Shown: positions 34,281-43,684, counted from the stretch's first letter. The stretch: DNA of 61,292 nucleotides from Desulfobacterales bacterium (GCA_024226555.1 JAAELO010000362.1:1-61292); one strand, 5' to 3'. Notes: generated by a model from the sequence alone, not told the origin. Made by a program: numbers and translations.

Positions 34281-34907
34281 ATGGCAACACCACTGGAAAA
34301 AGCCAGAAAAAACCCGGATTCAGTGAAAGCAAAAATTCTGAATAATGCCCGTAAACATTTTGGTGAGTATGGTTTTCATGGAACCACAACAAGAATGATC
34401 GCCAACACTACAGGTATAGACATATCTTCTCTTCACTACCACTGGGGTGATAAAGTAAATCTTTTTGAAGCTGTGATTTTAGACATCACTGACGGAACGA
34501 GGCAAAAACTTGTTGATGTTGAGAGCAAAGTTAAAGGACTTCCTCTTGCTGAAAGAATCGATATTGCATTAGACGAAATGGCTGATTATCTTTTTGAAAA
34601 TCCTGAAATTTCTAACCTGACCCTATTCAGGTATTTCACAAAAACAAGGGAAGATACCGGAATTGATTTTAATGTTCCTGAGTTTATATCAGACATAGCT
34701 TTTTCCATGGGACTTGCTGAAAATTCTAATGAAGTTCCGGTTGAAGCACAAATGCAGATCATTGCAATGATGAACTCTATTTATAATTTTGTTTCAGGTG
34801 AGAATTTCTATCGTTCAGTTATGAAAATTGACCATGAAGAATACAAAAAACATGCTAAAGAGACTCTGAAATTTTACTACAGAGCTCCTTTTAAGGATCT
34901 TGAATAA
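34281..34907 (+). CDS. TetR family regulator of acyl-CoA metabolism
   Basis: A 208-residue repressor-type protein. The N-terminal helix-turn-helix (ARKHFGEYGFHGTTTRMIAN followed by the recognition helix region DISSLHYHWGDKVNLF) is followed by a variable ligand domain. It is the last gene after the two dehydrogenases. The perfect palindromes at 31740 and 40021 are the likely targets, and an acyl-CoA is the likely inducer, by analogy to FadR/PsrA-type TetR proteins. I see no operator directly before this gene, so autoregulation would have to run through the operon promoter. Confidence 0.85.
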   Translation: MATPLEKARKNPDSVKAKILNNARKHFGEYGFHGTTTRMIANTTGIDISSLHYHWGDKVNLFEAVILDITDGTRQKLVDVESKVKGLPLAERIDIALDEMADYLFENPEISNLTLFRYFTKTREDTGIDFNVPEFISDIAFSMGLAENSNEVPVEAQMQIIAMMNSIYNFVSGENFYRSVMKIDHEEYKKHAKETLKFYYRAPFKDLE

Positions 34908-34912
34908 TATTA

Positions 34913-34966
34913 GGGAATTTTTAATAACTGCCTTTGAACCTAAATTCTGCGTTATTAGAGATTTCT
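34913..34966. repeat. Short MITE-like derivative (54 bp) with two like ends
   Basis: GGGAATTTTTAATAACTGCC at the left and GCGTTATTAGAGATTTCT at the right. Both ends look like the B-type end of the full element, with the centre missing. Confidence 0.65.
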
Positions 34967-34986
34967 TATTTTAAATTTTCTTTATA

Positions 34987-35115
34987 GGGAACCTCTAATA
35001 ATTAGAATTTTGGATAAAATACAAGGCATTTCAAAAAATAACGAGCCGACTTTATTACAGTTTTTTTTGGAAATAACAAAGTATTTTGCCAAAAGAACAG
35101 TTATTAGAGGTTCCC
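34987..35115 (+). repeat. MITE-like element, basic 129-bp form (reference copy)
   Basis: A-type end GGGAACCTCTAATAATTAG, then gaattttggataaaatac, the core aaaaataacgagccgacttt followed by attacag and eight T, then ggaaataac and the B-type end CAGTTATTAGAGGTTCCC. Exact TATA flanks both ends (34983-34986 and 35116-35119). I use this copy to define the plus orientation. Confidence 0.95.
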
Positions 35116-35170
35116 TATAGTTTATATTTTTCCGATTCAATCTGTCATAAATTGAAAAAGAAAAATTACA

Positions 35171-37018
35171 TCACCTCTTTACTGAAATAGAGGAATACTT
35201 AACAGAGTTCATTTTTTTGATATCTTCGTAAAAAGATTTCATTTTTTCAGGGGTTAATTCAAGTACATTTATAGTAGTTTCTCTTATCAATTGAGTTTTG
35301 TTTTTAGAATTTATAATGTAACACTTTGAACTAAAAAACTCATTTTGAATTTCATATTTTTTAAAATCAATTTTAGTAATTATTTTATTTTTAGGAACGT
35401 TTATTATTTCTTTATATTCTTGTTTTAAACCATTGGCGTAATTTATAGTTCTGCCAGGAACATAATCACTGAAAAAATCTCTGAAAAATGGTGAAAGCAG
35501 GTAAATACTTTTATTTTTTCTTCTTACTACACACTCTTCATTGACAAATTTTATATCAGCATAGGTATTCTTATTGTCGTAGGAATTATAAACAACAGAG
35601 TTTACAATATTTTTAGGGGAATTCTCATTAAATATTTTTTGTATATATCTTTTTTTGCTATTGTATGACCTCTTAAAAAAATAATTTCTTATAAATGGAG
35701 AATAGTATTTTTTAAATGAAAGCTTAGCTTTGAATAATGAATCCATACTGTTTGGATCTATTGTTGTTTCCATTTGTAAAAGACGGGTTTTATACTTCGC
35801 TTCAGGAATATTAACAATTTTTCCACTATTAATTGATAATGCCTTCAAATTGAAAAAAGCTGTTGAAATTTCTCCTATATCTGAATCCTTCCATAGTGGG
35901 AAAATTATTTCTTTTTTTGAATCTAAATCAACCTGAATTAGAACATTGCTTAGAAAAATACTGGCAGGACAACTGAAATCAAACCCTCCGGCACCCTTAT
36001 TTCTGGTAACTAACAGATCTGTTTTTATTCCCGCTGTTTTTAGCATTTCATTCAATAAATATGTAACTTCCAGATGATTTCCCTGCTTATATCTAAATAC
36101 TTTTTCAAGGTTAATGTTTTTCTTAGAATATTTTTCAAAAGAAATATTTCTGTGAATATAATTAAGGATCATTTCTACTTTATCCCGATCAGACTCAGCA
36201 TCCTTAGTTAAGTATTCTACCTGCTCCTTGATCTTATTCTTGGATTGAAAAAAAGATTCTGATAAATATTTCTTTTTAAATCTTTTTGAAAGAAGTTTCC
36301 AATCCGGAGCACGATAGTATTTCAGATAACTGTCTAAAACGCATAATACTCTTGGTGAATTTTCCCTACTATATTTATAATCAAATACATCATAAAATGG
36401 TGGTATATTCTCTTTATCCCAAACCATAACCTTATTTCCGAAGGTAGAAAAATTAAGTGTATTTTTCACCCCTCCATAGGTTTTGAATTTATATATTAAA
36501 TCACCTTCAGTAGTTAGTGTTAATCTTCTTTTTGCAACAGGAATAACTTCCTGAAACCAATTCTCCATATATGTATATGTTTGATGAGAGAATGTAGTTA
36601 AAGAGATCTCTATTACTGAACCCTTTTGTACATTTGGAATCATAAGTTTTCTTGTTTCAATAAACTTTCTTTCAATTTTCGGGTTATCTACCTGTACTTC
36701 ACCAGAAGGATTAAACAACCTTACTTTCAAATTTCTAATCTTATTACCAAATCCGGGTAACTTAACGGTTCCATATTTCATCCCCTCTTTTGTGAGGATA
36801 TGTAGTTTTAGATTATACTTATAGCTTGTTGCAAAACGATAATTGGACATATCGAATTTGGATTTGATTTGCATTTCGTAATATTCATAGACGGCATCAT
36901 AATCCTTCCAAGTATCTTTATTAAAGGGTTTACTGTAATTCAGGTCAATGTTGGGTGTTTTTACACATGCTGATAATGACATAAAAAATAATATTAATAG
37001 TAATCTCAAAAACTTCAT
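35171..37018 (-). CDS. DUF3857/transglutaminase-like lipoprotein, catalytic residues lost
   Basis: A lipoprotein of 615 residues from the ATG at 37018 (ribosome site 'agagaggcgaa'; lipobox LSAC near residue 18). An N-terminal DUF3857-type beta domain is followed by a transglutaminase-like domain. Where the paralogue at 37030-38925 has the nucleophile in YGDCKE, this protein has QGNHLE: the cysteine is histidine. The histidine position (NHMIS in the paralogue) is also changed (SNVLI). It is therefore probably a structural or binding partner instead of an enzyme. It follows its paralogue by 11 bp, so the pair is co-expressed. Confidence 0.8.
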   Translation of the reverse strand: MKFLRLLLILFFMSLSACVKTPNIDLNYSKPFNKDTWKDYDAVYEYYEMQIKSKFDMSNYRFATSYKYNLKLHILTKEGMKYGTVKLPGFGNKIRNLKVRLFNPSGEVQVDNPKIERKFIETRKLMIPNVQKGSVIEISLTTFSHQTYTYMENWFQEVIPVAKRRLTLTTEGDLIYKFKTYGGVKNTLNFSTFGNKVMVWDKENIPPFYDVFDYKYSRENSPRVLCVLDSYLKYYRAPDWKLLSKRFKKKYLSESFFQSKNKIKEQVEYLTKDAESDRDKVEMILNYIHRNISFEKYSKKNINLEKVFRYKQGNHLEVTYLLNEMLKTAGIKTDLLVTRNKGAGGFDFSCPASIFLSNVLIQVDLDSKKEIIFPLWKDSDIGEISTAFFNLKALSINSGKIVNIPEAKYKTRLLQMETTIDPNSMDSLFKAKLSFKKYYSPFIRNYFFKRSYNSKKRYIQKIFNENSPKNIVNSVVYNSYDNKNTYADIKFVNEECVVRRKNKSIYLLSPFFRDFFSDYVPGRTINYANGLKQEYKEIINVPKNKIITKIDFKKYEIQNEFFSSKCYIINSKNKTQLIRETTINVLELTPEKMKSFYEDIKKMNSVKYSSISVKR

Positions 37019-37029
37019 TTCGCCTCTCT

Positions 37030-38925
37030 TTAATTCCAAGCAACTGCTTTCATTATTTTAGTCTGATTTTTCTTAATGCTCTCAAATACACTATTACTAA
37101 CTGTATGTTTCTTTGATATCTGGCTATATTGTCGGTATACTTTATTTTTCTTAAAACCTATAAAACATTGCGAATAGGGTAAATTTTGACTATTAGAATT
37201 TACTTCCTCTATGTTCTTAGGAAAAATCCATACATCCTTTTGATTGAATTGTTCAAAATATGTTTTTCCATAAATGATTTTATCTCTGTTTGTATTGTTA
37301 TAATTATATACCGAGGGGGTGCTGAGCTTAAATCCTCCTGAATCAACCTGAAGGAAACTCTCCTGAAATGAACTTTTATAATTTATCTCAATATTTTCAC
37401 AGTAATAAATGATTAATTTTATATCAAACGGTTTGATGCCAAAACTCTGCTGAAGATATTTTGCAGCAAGAGTTTTTTTCTGTGTTGTGGGGTATCTTTT
37501 TAATTTGTTATATAAATTCAATGCTGCTTTTCCATAAAGAGATACTTTACCATTACTCATCCAGATTTTTTTTGTTTTATTAAAATCTATTTTTGTTTCA
37601 GTTTCAATTTCATTTTTGTAATCATCATCCCTTTCGATCACTTGAATCCTTGATTTACCCGGGCTTAAAATGAAAGCTTTCCTGCCAATCAGATGGTAGT
37701 ATGAATTATTTGAATTGCTGTGTGTATTTGTTCCATCGAGAAATTTTTTTAAATTATCAACTTCAGAAAAAGAGATCATATGATTAAAGGAACCAAGATT
37801 TGGATAATTGTTTAACAGTTGAGCATTACCGCGGGTTTTTACAAGTGCCAGATTACACTTAATAGAGTTCTGCTCCAGAAGAACTTTTATTAATGAATTA
37901 ATCTCTTTGCAATCACCATAACCATTTTTGAGTACATTTGAAGTATTTCTTGGGATAAAAGCATATTTTCCATGTGTATCTAAATTATAACGAACTCTAT
38001 TTGTAATTCCATCAAAGCTGTTTTCTATTAATTGCCTTTTACCTTTTGATACCCTAAGTAGACTTGAAGCAAGGTTTTTTATCTCTGTAGACTCATCCAT
38101 TGCATCTTTGACAAGTTTTAGATAGTGATCTCCTAATTCTTTCCAGGAATACGATTTTTTACCTTTTGGAGGAAGACTGAAATTTAATGATGCATACCAG
38201 TTCTCTGGTAAATCAACTTTGGCATTAATATGAGTGGAATTCAAACCTTTTACTTCTATTTCAAAGGTTGCCAAATCCTTTACAGTTTCAAAATTTCTTT
38301 CAACATCTATATTTTCTTTATTCTCAAATCCAAAATTAAGTTGATTATCAACTGGATACCTAAACCTGATTATTTTATTCATTTGTGGATATCTTGAACG
38401 AATAAAGAGCCTGCTTAAGAATTCAGGTCTGGAATATCTTTTAATTGATACAATTTTGAGCAGCACACCTTTTCTGTAATCTGGTATTTTAACAGTATAT
38501 TTATAATTTCCATCAATTATTTTTCTCTTTTTTATTTTTCGCTGGGAATTATTTTGAACATCACTTGAGAAGTGGTGTTCAGATTTATCTGGATAATAAA
38601 CATCAACATCTAATTTCTCAATTTTTACATAGAAATTATTTTCATGAATTGAATACTCTTCTAATAATCCAGGATTTTTCTTATTAATATAGAACCATTT
38701 AGTTTCTTTAACAACAGCCTGGTTTCCGGTTTCTTTATTGTAAAATGATATTTCTGTTAAATTATTTAATCCAATTACAGCTCTGTTGCTCCATTTAAAC
38801 GAGGACTTTTTGGATTGATCTCTGTATTTGTTTATAGTTTGAGTATCTAAAGTTGTATTGCATGATGATATTAAAAACAGTGAACAAATAATTATAATTG
38901 TTCTATTGTAAAACCTAAAAAACAT
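37030..38925 (-). CDS. DUF3857/transglutaminase-like lipoprotein with intact triad
   Basis: A 631-residue envelope lipoprotein (lipobox LISSC near residue 22). The N-terminal part is the DUF3857 beta domain, and the middle holds a transglutaminase core with cysteine in GYGDCKEIN, histidine in FNHMISF and aspartate in FLDGTN. Such proteins act outside the cytoplasm, as peptidases or cross-linking enzymes of unknown substrate. It is first of a pair with the apparently inactive paralogue. The divergent gap to 38963 is only 37 bp. Confidence 0.82.
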   Translation of the reverse strand: MFFRFYNRTIIIICSLFLISSCNTTLDTQTINKYRDQSKKSSFKWSNRAVIGLNNLTEISFYNKETGNQAVVKETKWFYINKKNPGLLEEYSIHENNFYVKIEKLDVDVYYPDKSEHHFSSDVQNNSQRKIKKRKIIDGNYKYTVKIPDYRKGVLLKIVSIKRYSRPEFLSRLFIRSRYPQMNKIIRFRYPVDNQLNFGFENKENIDVERNFETVKDLATFEIEVKGLNSTHINAKVDLPENWYASLNFSLPPKGKKSYSWKELGDHYLKLVKDAMDESTEIKNLASSLLRVSKGKRQLIENSFDGITNRVRYNLDTHGKYAFIPRNTSNVLKNGYGDCKEINSLIKVLLEQNSIKCNLALVKTRGNAQLLNNYPNLGSFNHMISFSEVDNLKKFLDGTNTHSNSNNSYYHLIGRKAFILSPGKSRIQVIERDDDYKNEIETETKIDFNKTKKIWMSNGKVSLYGKAALNLYNKLKRYPTTQKKTLAAKYLQQSFGIKPFDIKLIIYYCENIEINYKSSFQESFLQVDSGGFKLSTPSVYNYNNTNRDKIIYGKTYFEQFNQKDVWIFPKNIEEVNSNSQNLPYSQCFIGFKKNKVYRQYSQISKKHTVSNSVFESIKKNQTKIMKAVAWN

Positions 38926-38962
38926 TCTAAAAAAAACCCTTCAATTATTAAATAAGATAAAC

Positions 38963-39196
38963 TTGGAAAGTATTTTATATCATAAATTATGTCAATATAA
39001 TCCGTACTTTAAACTTCTAAATACATCAATAATTAACCAAGAAAATAAATCATCTGATTGGGATGATACAGATATGAAATTGTATATTAGAACGTTGAAG
39101 AAGATCCCGAGAGAACATAGATTTCATTTGGTTGAAATTTTAGCAAAAAACAAAGAATGGGAAAAATACTATCAAGCAACACGCAAGAAACTCTGA
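38963..39196 (+). CDS. Uncertain small ORF, possibly a gene fragment
   Basis: A 77-residue frame from a TTG start without a clear ribosome site. The second half (DDTDMKLYIRTLKKIPREHRFHLVEIL, here split as DDTDMKLYIRTLKKIP and EHRFHLVEIL) has a regular helical, charged pattern that looks protein-coding. The first half does not. I recognise no family. It may be the tail of a lost gene in this decayed stretch (a frameshifted barrel gene follows). Confidence 0.3.
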   Translation: MESILYHKLCQYNPYFKLLNTSIINQENKSSDWDDTDMKLYIRTLKKIPREHRFHLVEILAKNKEWEKYYQATRKKL

Positions 39197-39236
39197 AGTT
39201 AACAGAGCACATTTAAGGAAGCTATATAATCTATAG

Positions 39237-39800
39237 TTAGAATTTTATATTTAAACCTACACACCCTATCCATCTTTCGCCTTCGTCTTCATCACCAGTC
39301 ACGTAATATTTGGCTGATATAACTAACTGAACATGATCAGAAACAGTGAACATAAAACCTGCTTCAGGATAAATACCAACTAAATAGTCTTTTCCAGTAG
39401 ATTTTGTTTCACCATATTCATCAATTACCCCATCTTCATCATTATCAATTCCATCTTTATCAGCAGATTCAGTTTCTTCATGGGCTCCACAGAAAACATG
39501 TGCTCCAATAAATGGTGTAAACTTACCAGGTAAATGAAATCTCATTCCAACTGAAGCACCAGCATACTTTGTCCTCATTGAATAATTCACAACTAAGCAT
39601 CGTTGTATACCATCCGGAATTACTATAAACTCCAACTTTTATTAATCCAAAATCAGGCTTGTTCTTCCCCCAACTTCCATAAAATATCCATCAGGTAAAG
39701 ATTTTTTTCCTTGTTTGGGATTTTTATTTAATTGTGCAAAACTTATGGATGGAAAAATTATTAATACAATAATAAGTAGTTTAATATATCTTTGAAACAT
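39237..39800 (-). pseudogene. Outer-membrane beta-barrel protein broken by two frameshifts
   Basis: The signal peptide MFQRYIKLLIIVLIIFPSIS (then FA-QLNKN) starts at 39800 in one frame, which stops at 39642. The middle (SWGKNKPDFGLIKVGVYSNS, then GWYTTMLSCELFNEDK) is in a second frame. The end (KYAGASVGMRFHLPGKFTPF onward, with an acidic DKDGIDNDEDG loop and the C-terminal phenylalanine of barrels) is in a third. A -1 shift near 'ttttatgga' and a compensating +1 shift near 'gacaaagtat' join them into one sensible barrel of about 188 residues. It may be real decay or two indel errors. Confidence 0.7.
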
Positions 39801-39987
39801 TGACACAGGTTCCTTTTTTTTATTTCTCAACGCAAATAGTATCTGCCTGTAGATCATATTGTAAAAACATATAAACTGTATATTAGCCTTTGTAAACTAC
39901 AATTAACTCACATAGCGTATTTAGATATTAATTTAATTTAAATGAAACAACTCACTTTTCTATAAAATTTAATTAAGGCAATTTCCC
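39801..39987. other. Intergenic region before the thiolase promoter
   Basis: This A+T-rich stretch holds the upstream region of the broken barrel gene; its ribosome site is 'aaaaaggaacc'. I see no other feature until the palindrome at 39988. Confidence 0.3.
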
Positions 39988-40005
39988 ATTGACATCTGTG
40001 TCAAT
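39988..40005. promoter_or_regulatory. Palindrome overlapping the -35 box of the thiolase promoter
   Basis: ATTGACA, a 4-base gap, then TGTCAAT. The left arm contains the -35 hexamer TTGACA. It could be a second operator for a different regulator. Confidence 0.45.
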
Positions 40006-40017
40006 GTATTTTAATAA
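39989..40017 (+). promoter_or_regulatory. Promoter of the thiolase-fadJ operon
   Basis: TTGACA (39989-39994), a 17-bp spacer, and TAATAA (40012-40017) as -10. The -10 box lies inside the left arm of the 40-bp palindrome. Confidence 0.6.
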
Positions 40018-40050
40018 TTGATTACATCATATGATGTAATCAATTATTAA
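40011..40050. promoter_or_regulatory. Perfect 40-bp palindrome containing the TetR operator
   Basis: The central 20 bases ATTACATCATATGATGTAAT are identical to 31740-31759. They are extended on both sides by TTAATAATTG and CAATTATTAA, so all 40 bases are symmetric. A further half-site (atatgatgt) is at 40055-40063. Binding here would block the overlapping promoter. Confidence 0.8.
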
Positions 40051-40245
40051 TGCCATATGATGTTTAGTCAAATCGATATTAAAATCCGGTGAATAATGTC
40101 GGAAACATACAGAACGTTGAATTTCAATATTTAAGAAAAGTTGTACCTGAATATTTCCATAGTAGAAAAGATTTACAAAATATATCGGTAATCTCAATTA
40201 AACATCATTTTGAGATTATTCATCATTACAAAATGGAGGTAACAA

Positions 40246-41454
40246 ATGAGTACACCAGCATTTATCTATGATGCCATTCGAACGCCACGTGGAAAAGGCA
40301 AAAAAGATGGTTCATTACATGAAGTTAAGCCAATCAGTTTGTTAACCGGACTTCTGAAATCCCTGCAGGAAAAACACGATTTAGACACCTCGAAAGTTGA
40401 TGATCTGGTTATTGGATGTGTAACACCAGTTGGAGAGCAGGGCTCAAATATCGCAAAAACAGCAGTACTCGCAGCCGGGTGGGATGATAAAGTTGCTGGT
40501 ATGCAGATGGATAGATTCTGTGCTTCATCTTTAGAAACATCAGCGATAGCAACAATGAAAATTATGAGTGGTTGGGAGAACATAGTAGTTGCAGGAGGAC
40601 TTGAAAGTATGTCCAGGATTCCATTAGGTTCAAATGGAGCTCCCTGGGCTGAGGATCCTCAAACTGCAATGGACACTGGTTTTGTTCCCCAGGGTATTGG
40701 CGCTGATCTGATCGCAACAATAGAGGGGTTTTCAAGGGAAGATGTTGATGCATTTGCGGTTAGTTCACAGAAAAAAGCACATTCAGCTCAGGAAAACGGA
40801 TATTTTGATAATTCTGTTGTCCCTGTTAAAGACGAGAATGGTTTTACCATATTAGACAAAGATGAATTTATCAGACCCAACACCACAGTAGAAAATCTTG
40901 CTAAATTAAATCCATCTTTTGAATTTGTTGGTTCTTTGGGTTTTAATGCTGTTGCACTCTCTAAATATCCACATCTTCCAGCTATAAATCATGTACACCA
41001 TGCAGGGAACTCTTCAGGAATAGTTGATGGAGCATGTTTATTACTTTTTGGAAATGAAAAAGCCGGAAAAGATATGGGTCTTACGCCACGAGGTCGTATT
41101 GTTTCATCATCTGTTACCAGTACAGAGCCAACCATTATGCTTACAGGTCCTGCTCCGGCAACATATAAAGCACTTGAAGTTGCTGGGTTAACACTTGATG
41201 ATATCGACCTTTTCGAAGTTAATGAAGCCTTTGCTTCAGTTACAATGAGATTCCAGAAAGAGACAGGGGTTCCATGGGAAAAAATTAATGTAAATGGTGG
41301 GTCGATTGCTCTTGGGCATCCACTTGGTGCAACAGGTGGAATTCTTATTGGTACTGTTTTGGATGAACTTGAAAGACAGAATTTAAGATATGGTCTTTGC
41401 ACAATGTGTGCTGGCGGGGGAATTGGTATCGCCACAATAGTCGAGAGAATATAA
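40246..41454 (+). CDS. Thiolase (acetyl-CoA C-acyltransferase)
   Basis: A 402-residue thiolase catalysing the last step of beta-oxidation, cleaving 3-ketoacyl-CoA. The nucleophile cysteine lies in [10 protein letters not shown], followed by [17 protein letters not shown], the GHPLGATGG loop with its histidine, and the second cysteine in CAGGGIG complete the active site. The ribosome site 'aaaatggaggtaacaa' supports this start. It is transcribed from the TetR-controlled promoter at 39989 and is followed 32 bp later by the FadJ-type gene, forming the usual FadAB-like pair in FadA-FadB order. Confidence 0.92.
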   Translation: MSTPAFIYDAIRTPRGKGKKDGSLHEVKPISLLTGLLKSLQEKHDLDTSKVDDLVIGCVTPVGEQGSNIAKTAVLAAGWDDKVAGMQMDRFCASSLETSAIATMKIMSGWENIVVAGGLESMSRIPLGSNGAPWAEDPQTAMDTGFVPQGIGADLIATIEGFSREDVDAFAVSSQKKAHSAQENGYFDNSVVPVKDENGFTILDKDEFIRPNTTVENLAKLNPSFEFVGSLGFNAVALSKYPHLPAINHVHHAGNSSGIVDGACLLLFGNEKAGKDMGLTPRGRIVSSSVTSTEPTIMLTGPAPATYKALEVAGLTLDDIDLFEVNEAFASVTMRFQKETGVPWEKINVNGGSIALGHPLGATGGILIGTVLDELERQNLRYGLCTMCAGGGIGIATIVERI

Positions 41455-41486
41455 CAGACAATTCACAAAATATTATAGGTGAAGAT

Positions 41487-43634
41487 ATGACTGGTTTTAT
41501 ATATGAAAAAAATGAGCAGGACATTGTGACTATTACGATGGATATGGAAGGTCCTGTCAACACAATGAACGAAAAATATATGGAGTTAATGGCTGAAACC
41601 ATTGAACGCCTGGAAAGTGAAAAAGATAGTTTCAAAGGTGTAATTATAGCCTCCGCCAAGAAAACATTTTTTGCAGGTGGCGATCTCAATAACCTGTTGG
41701 CAATCAATAAGGGCGATGAAGAGGAGTTCTTCAAAGCCAATGAAATTAATAAACAATACTTGAGACGCCTTGAAAAGCTTGGTAAACCTGTTGTTGCCGC
41801 AATTAATGGAGCTGCACTTGGAGGTGGTTGCGAAATCTGCCTTGCCTGTAACTACAGAGTCGCAATTAATGATCCAAAAAGTCAGATAGGAATGCCTGAA
41901 GTATCACTTGGTCTTCTTCCGGGAGCTGGTGGAGTTGTTCGAACTGTCAGAATGTTAGGGCTTCAAAATGCTCTTCCACTTCTGCTTGAAGGTAAAAGAC
42001 TAAAGCCTGAAAGAGCTTTAAAAGCAGGTTTAATAGATGAACTTGCAGATGATGCAAATGATATGATTGAAAAAGCCGTTAAATATATCAATGCAAATCC
42101 AGAAGCAGTTCAACCCTTTGATGTGGATGGATATAAAATTCCTGGAGGCGATCTTAAAAATCCAAATGTTCTTCAGGTGGCTATGATAGCACCTTCCATG
42201 TTGCTGAAAAAGACCAAAGACTTAATGCCGGCACCAAAGAAAATACTATCTGTTGCAGTAGAAAGTTTAAGAGTAGATGTTGATACTGCACTTAGAATAG
42301 AAAGTCGTGGATTTACAAGCCTTATTACATCAGATGTTGCTAAAAATATGATCACTACTTTTTTCTTCCAGCTTAATGAACTTAATGCAGGAGGAAGCAG
42401 GCCCAAAGAGATAGAAAAAACAAAAGTTAAAAAAGTCGGTATTCTTGGCGCTGGTATGATGGGACAGGGAATAGCATATGTTTCTGCTAAGGCTGGTATA
42501 GAAGTTATTTTAAAAGACATTAGTATGGAAGCTGCAGAGATTGGTAAGGATTACAGCAGAAAAATCTGCGATAAACTTGTCAGTAAAAAGAGGATGGATG
42601 GGGCAAAAAAGGATGCTCTTCTTAACCTCATAAAACCTGTTGAAAAAGATGAAGAACTGGAAGGATGCGATCTCATCATAGAAGCAGTCTTTGAAAACAT
42701 AGAGCTCAAGAAAAAACTGTTCAAAGATACTGAGAAATATCTAACCAAAAATGGAGTTTATGGCTCAAATACATCCACGCTTCCAATTACTGAACTTTCA
42801 AAAGCGGTTTCAAAACCAGAAAACTTTATTGGTCTGCACTTTTTCTCACCAGTTGAAAAAATGCCACTTCTTGAGATTATTACAAGCCATAAAACAAATG
42901 CCCAAACCCTTGCGAAATCATTTGATTATGCACAGCAAATAAAGAAAGTACCAATTGTAGTAAATGATTCAAGGGGATTTTTCACATCCCGTGTTTTTGG
43001 AACTTTCATAGATGAGGGGTGCAAACTTCTTAAAGAAGGTGTTGATCCGGTTTTAATAGATAAACTTGCTCGAATGGCAGGTATGCCGGTTGGGCCTCTT
43101 GAAATACATGATGAAGTAAGTCAGGAACTATCTAAAAAAGTCGCTGCGACAAATCGTGATCTTGATAAAATGATAGGGCAGGAATTTTCAGACATCCATC
43201 TATCTTCTGTTGAAGTTGGAAATAGAATGATAGATGAATTTGGAAGAGGCGGCCGTGCATATGGTGGTGGCTATTATGAATACCCGGAAAATGGTAAAAA
43301 ATACATATGGCCAAAGCTATATGAACTATACCATAATCCAGAAGTTAATCTTCCCCACCAGGATATTAAAGATAGAATTCTTTTCAGACAGGTCATTGAA
43401 TCATTAAAATGTTATGAAGAGGGAGTATTTGAATCTGTAATAAATGGTAATATAGGCTCAATAATGGGTATTGGTTTTCCTCCACATACAGGTGGAGTAT
43501 TCCAGTTTATTAATACTTATGGTTTGAATAATTTTGTAAAAAGAGTAAGAGAGCTTTCAGATAAATATGGATCTGATTTTGAGGTTCCACAAATTTTACT
43601 TGATAGAGCTGAAAAAGAGGAGTTATTTGTTTAG
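41487..43634 (+). CDS. Enoyl-CoA hydratase / 3-hydroxyacyl-CoA dehydrogenase fusion (FadJ/FadB-like)
   Basis: A bifunctional beta-oxidation enzyme of 715 residues from the ATG at 41487 (ribosome site 'aggtgaagat'); the frame is open further upstream inside the thiolase gene. The hydratase domain (about 1-200) has both catalytic glutamates (GGGCEICLAC, MPEVSLGLLPG). The NAD-binding domain starts GILGAGMMGQGIAYVSAKAG near 315, and the C-terminal domain carries HFFSPVEKMPLLEI. It forms a multienzyme complex with the upstream thiolase in this family. A long hairpin after the stop probably terminates the operon. Confidence 0.9.
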   Translation: MTGFIYEKNEQDIVTITMDMEGPVNTMNEKYMELMAETIERLESEKDSFKGVIIASAKKTFFAGGDLNNLLAINKGDEEEFFKANEINKQYLRRLEKLGKPVVAAINGAALGGGCEICLACNYRVAINDPKSQIGMPEVSLGLLPGAGGVVRTVRMLGLQNALPLLLEGKRLKPERALKAGLIDELADDANDMIEKAVKYINANPEAVQPFDVDGYKIPGGDLKNPNVLQVAMIAPSMLLKKTKDLMPAPKKILSVAVESLRVDVDTALRIESRGFTSLITSDVAKNMITTFFFQLNELNAGGSRPKEIEKTKVKKVGILGAGMMGQGIAYVSAKAGIEVILKDISMEAAEIGKDYSRKICDKLVSKKRMDGAKKDALLNLIKPVEKDEELEGCDLIIEAVFENIELKKKLFKDTEKYLTKNGVYGSNTSTLPITELSKAVSKPENFIGLHFFSPVEKMPLLEIITSHKTNAQTLAKSFDYAQQIKKVPIVVNDSRGFFTSRVFGTFIDEGCKLLKEGVDPVLIDKLARMAGMPVGPLEIHDEVSQELSKKVAATNRDLDKMIGQEFSDIHLSSVEVGNRMIDEFGRGGRAYGGGYYEYPENGKKYIWPKLYELYHNPEVNLPHQDIKDRILFRQVIESLKCYEEGVFESVINGNIGSIMGIGFPPHTGGVFQFINTYGLNNFVKRVRELSDKYGSDFEVPQILLDRAEKEELFV

Positions 43635-43684
43635 TCTGTTTTTAAAAGGTCCAGAACACTTCTTTTAAAGAGTAATAAATAGAA

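Noticed and set aside
40089-40271. 60-codon frame before the thiolase start
   Set aside because: It overlaps the thiolase ribosome site and start, has no site of its own and no coding character. It is probably untranslated leader.
41397-41486. Upstream extension of the fadJ-like gene
   Set aside because: It lies in another frame of the thiolase gene, and the good ribosome site is before the ATG at 41487, where the family's N-terminus also begins.
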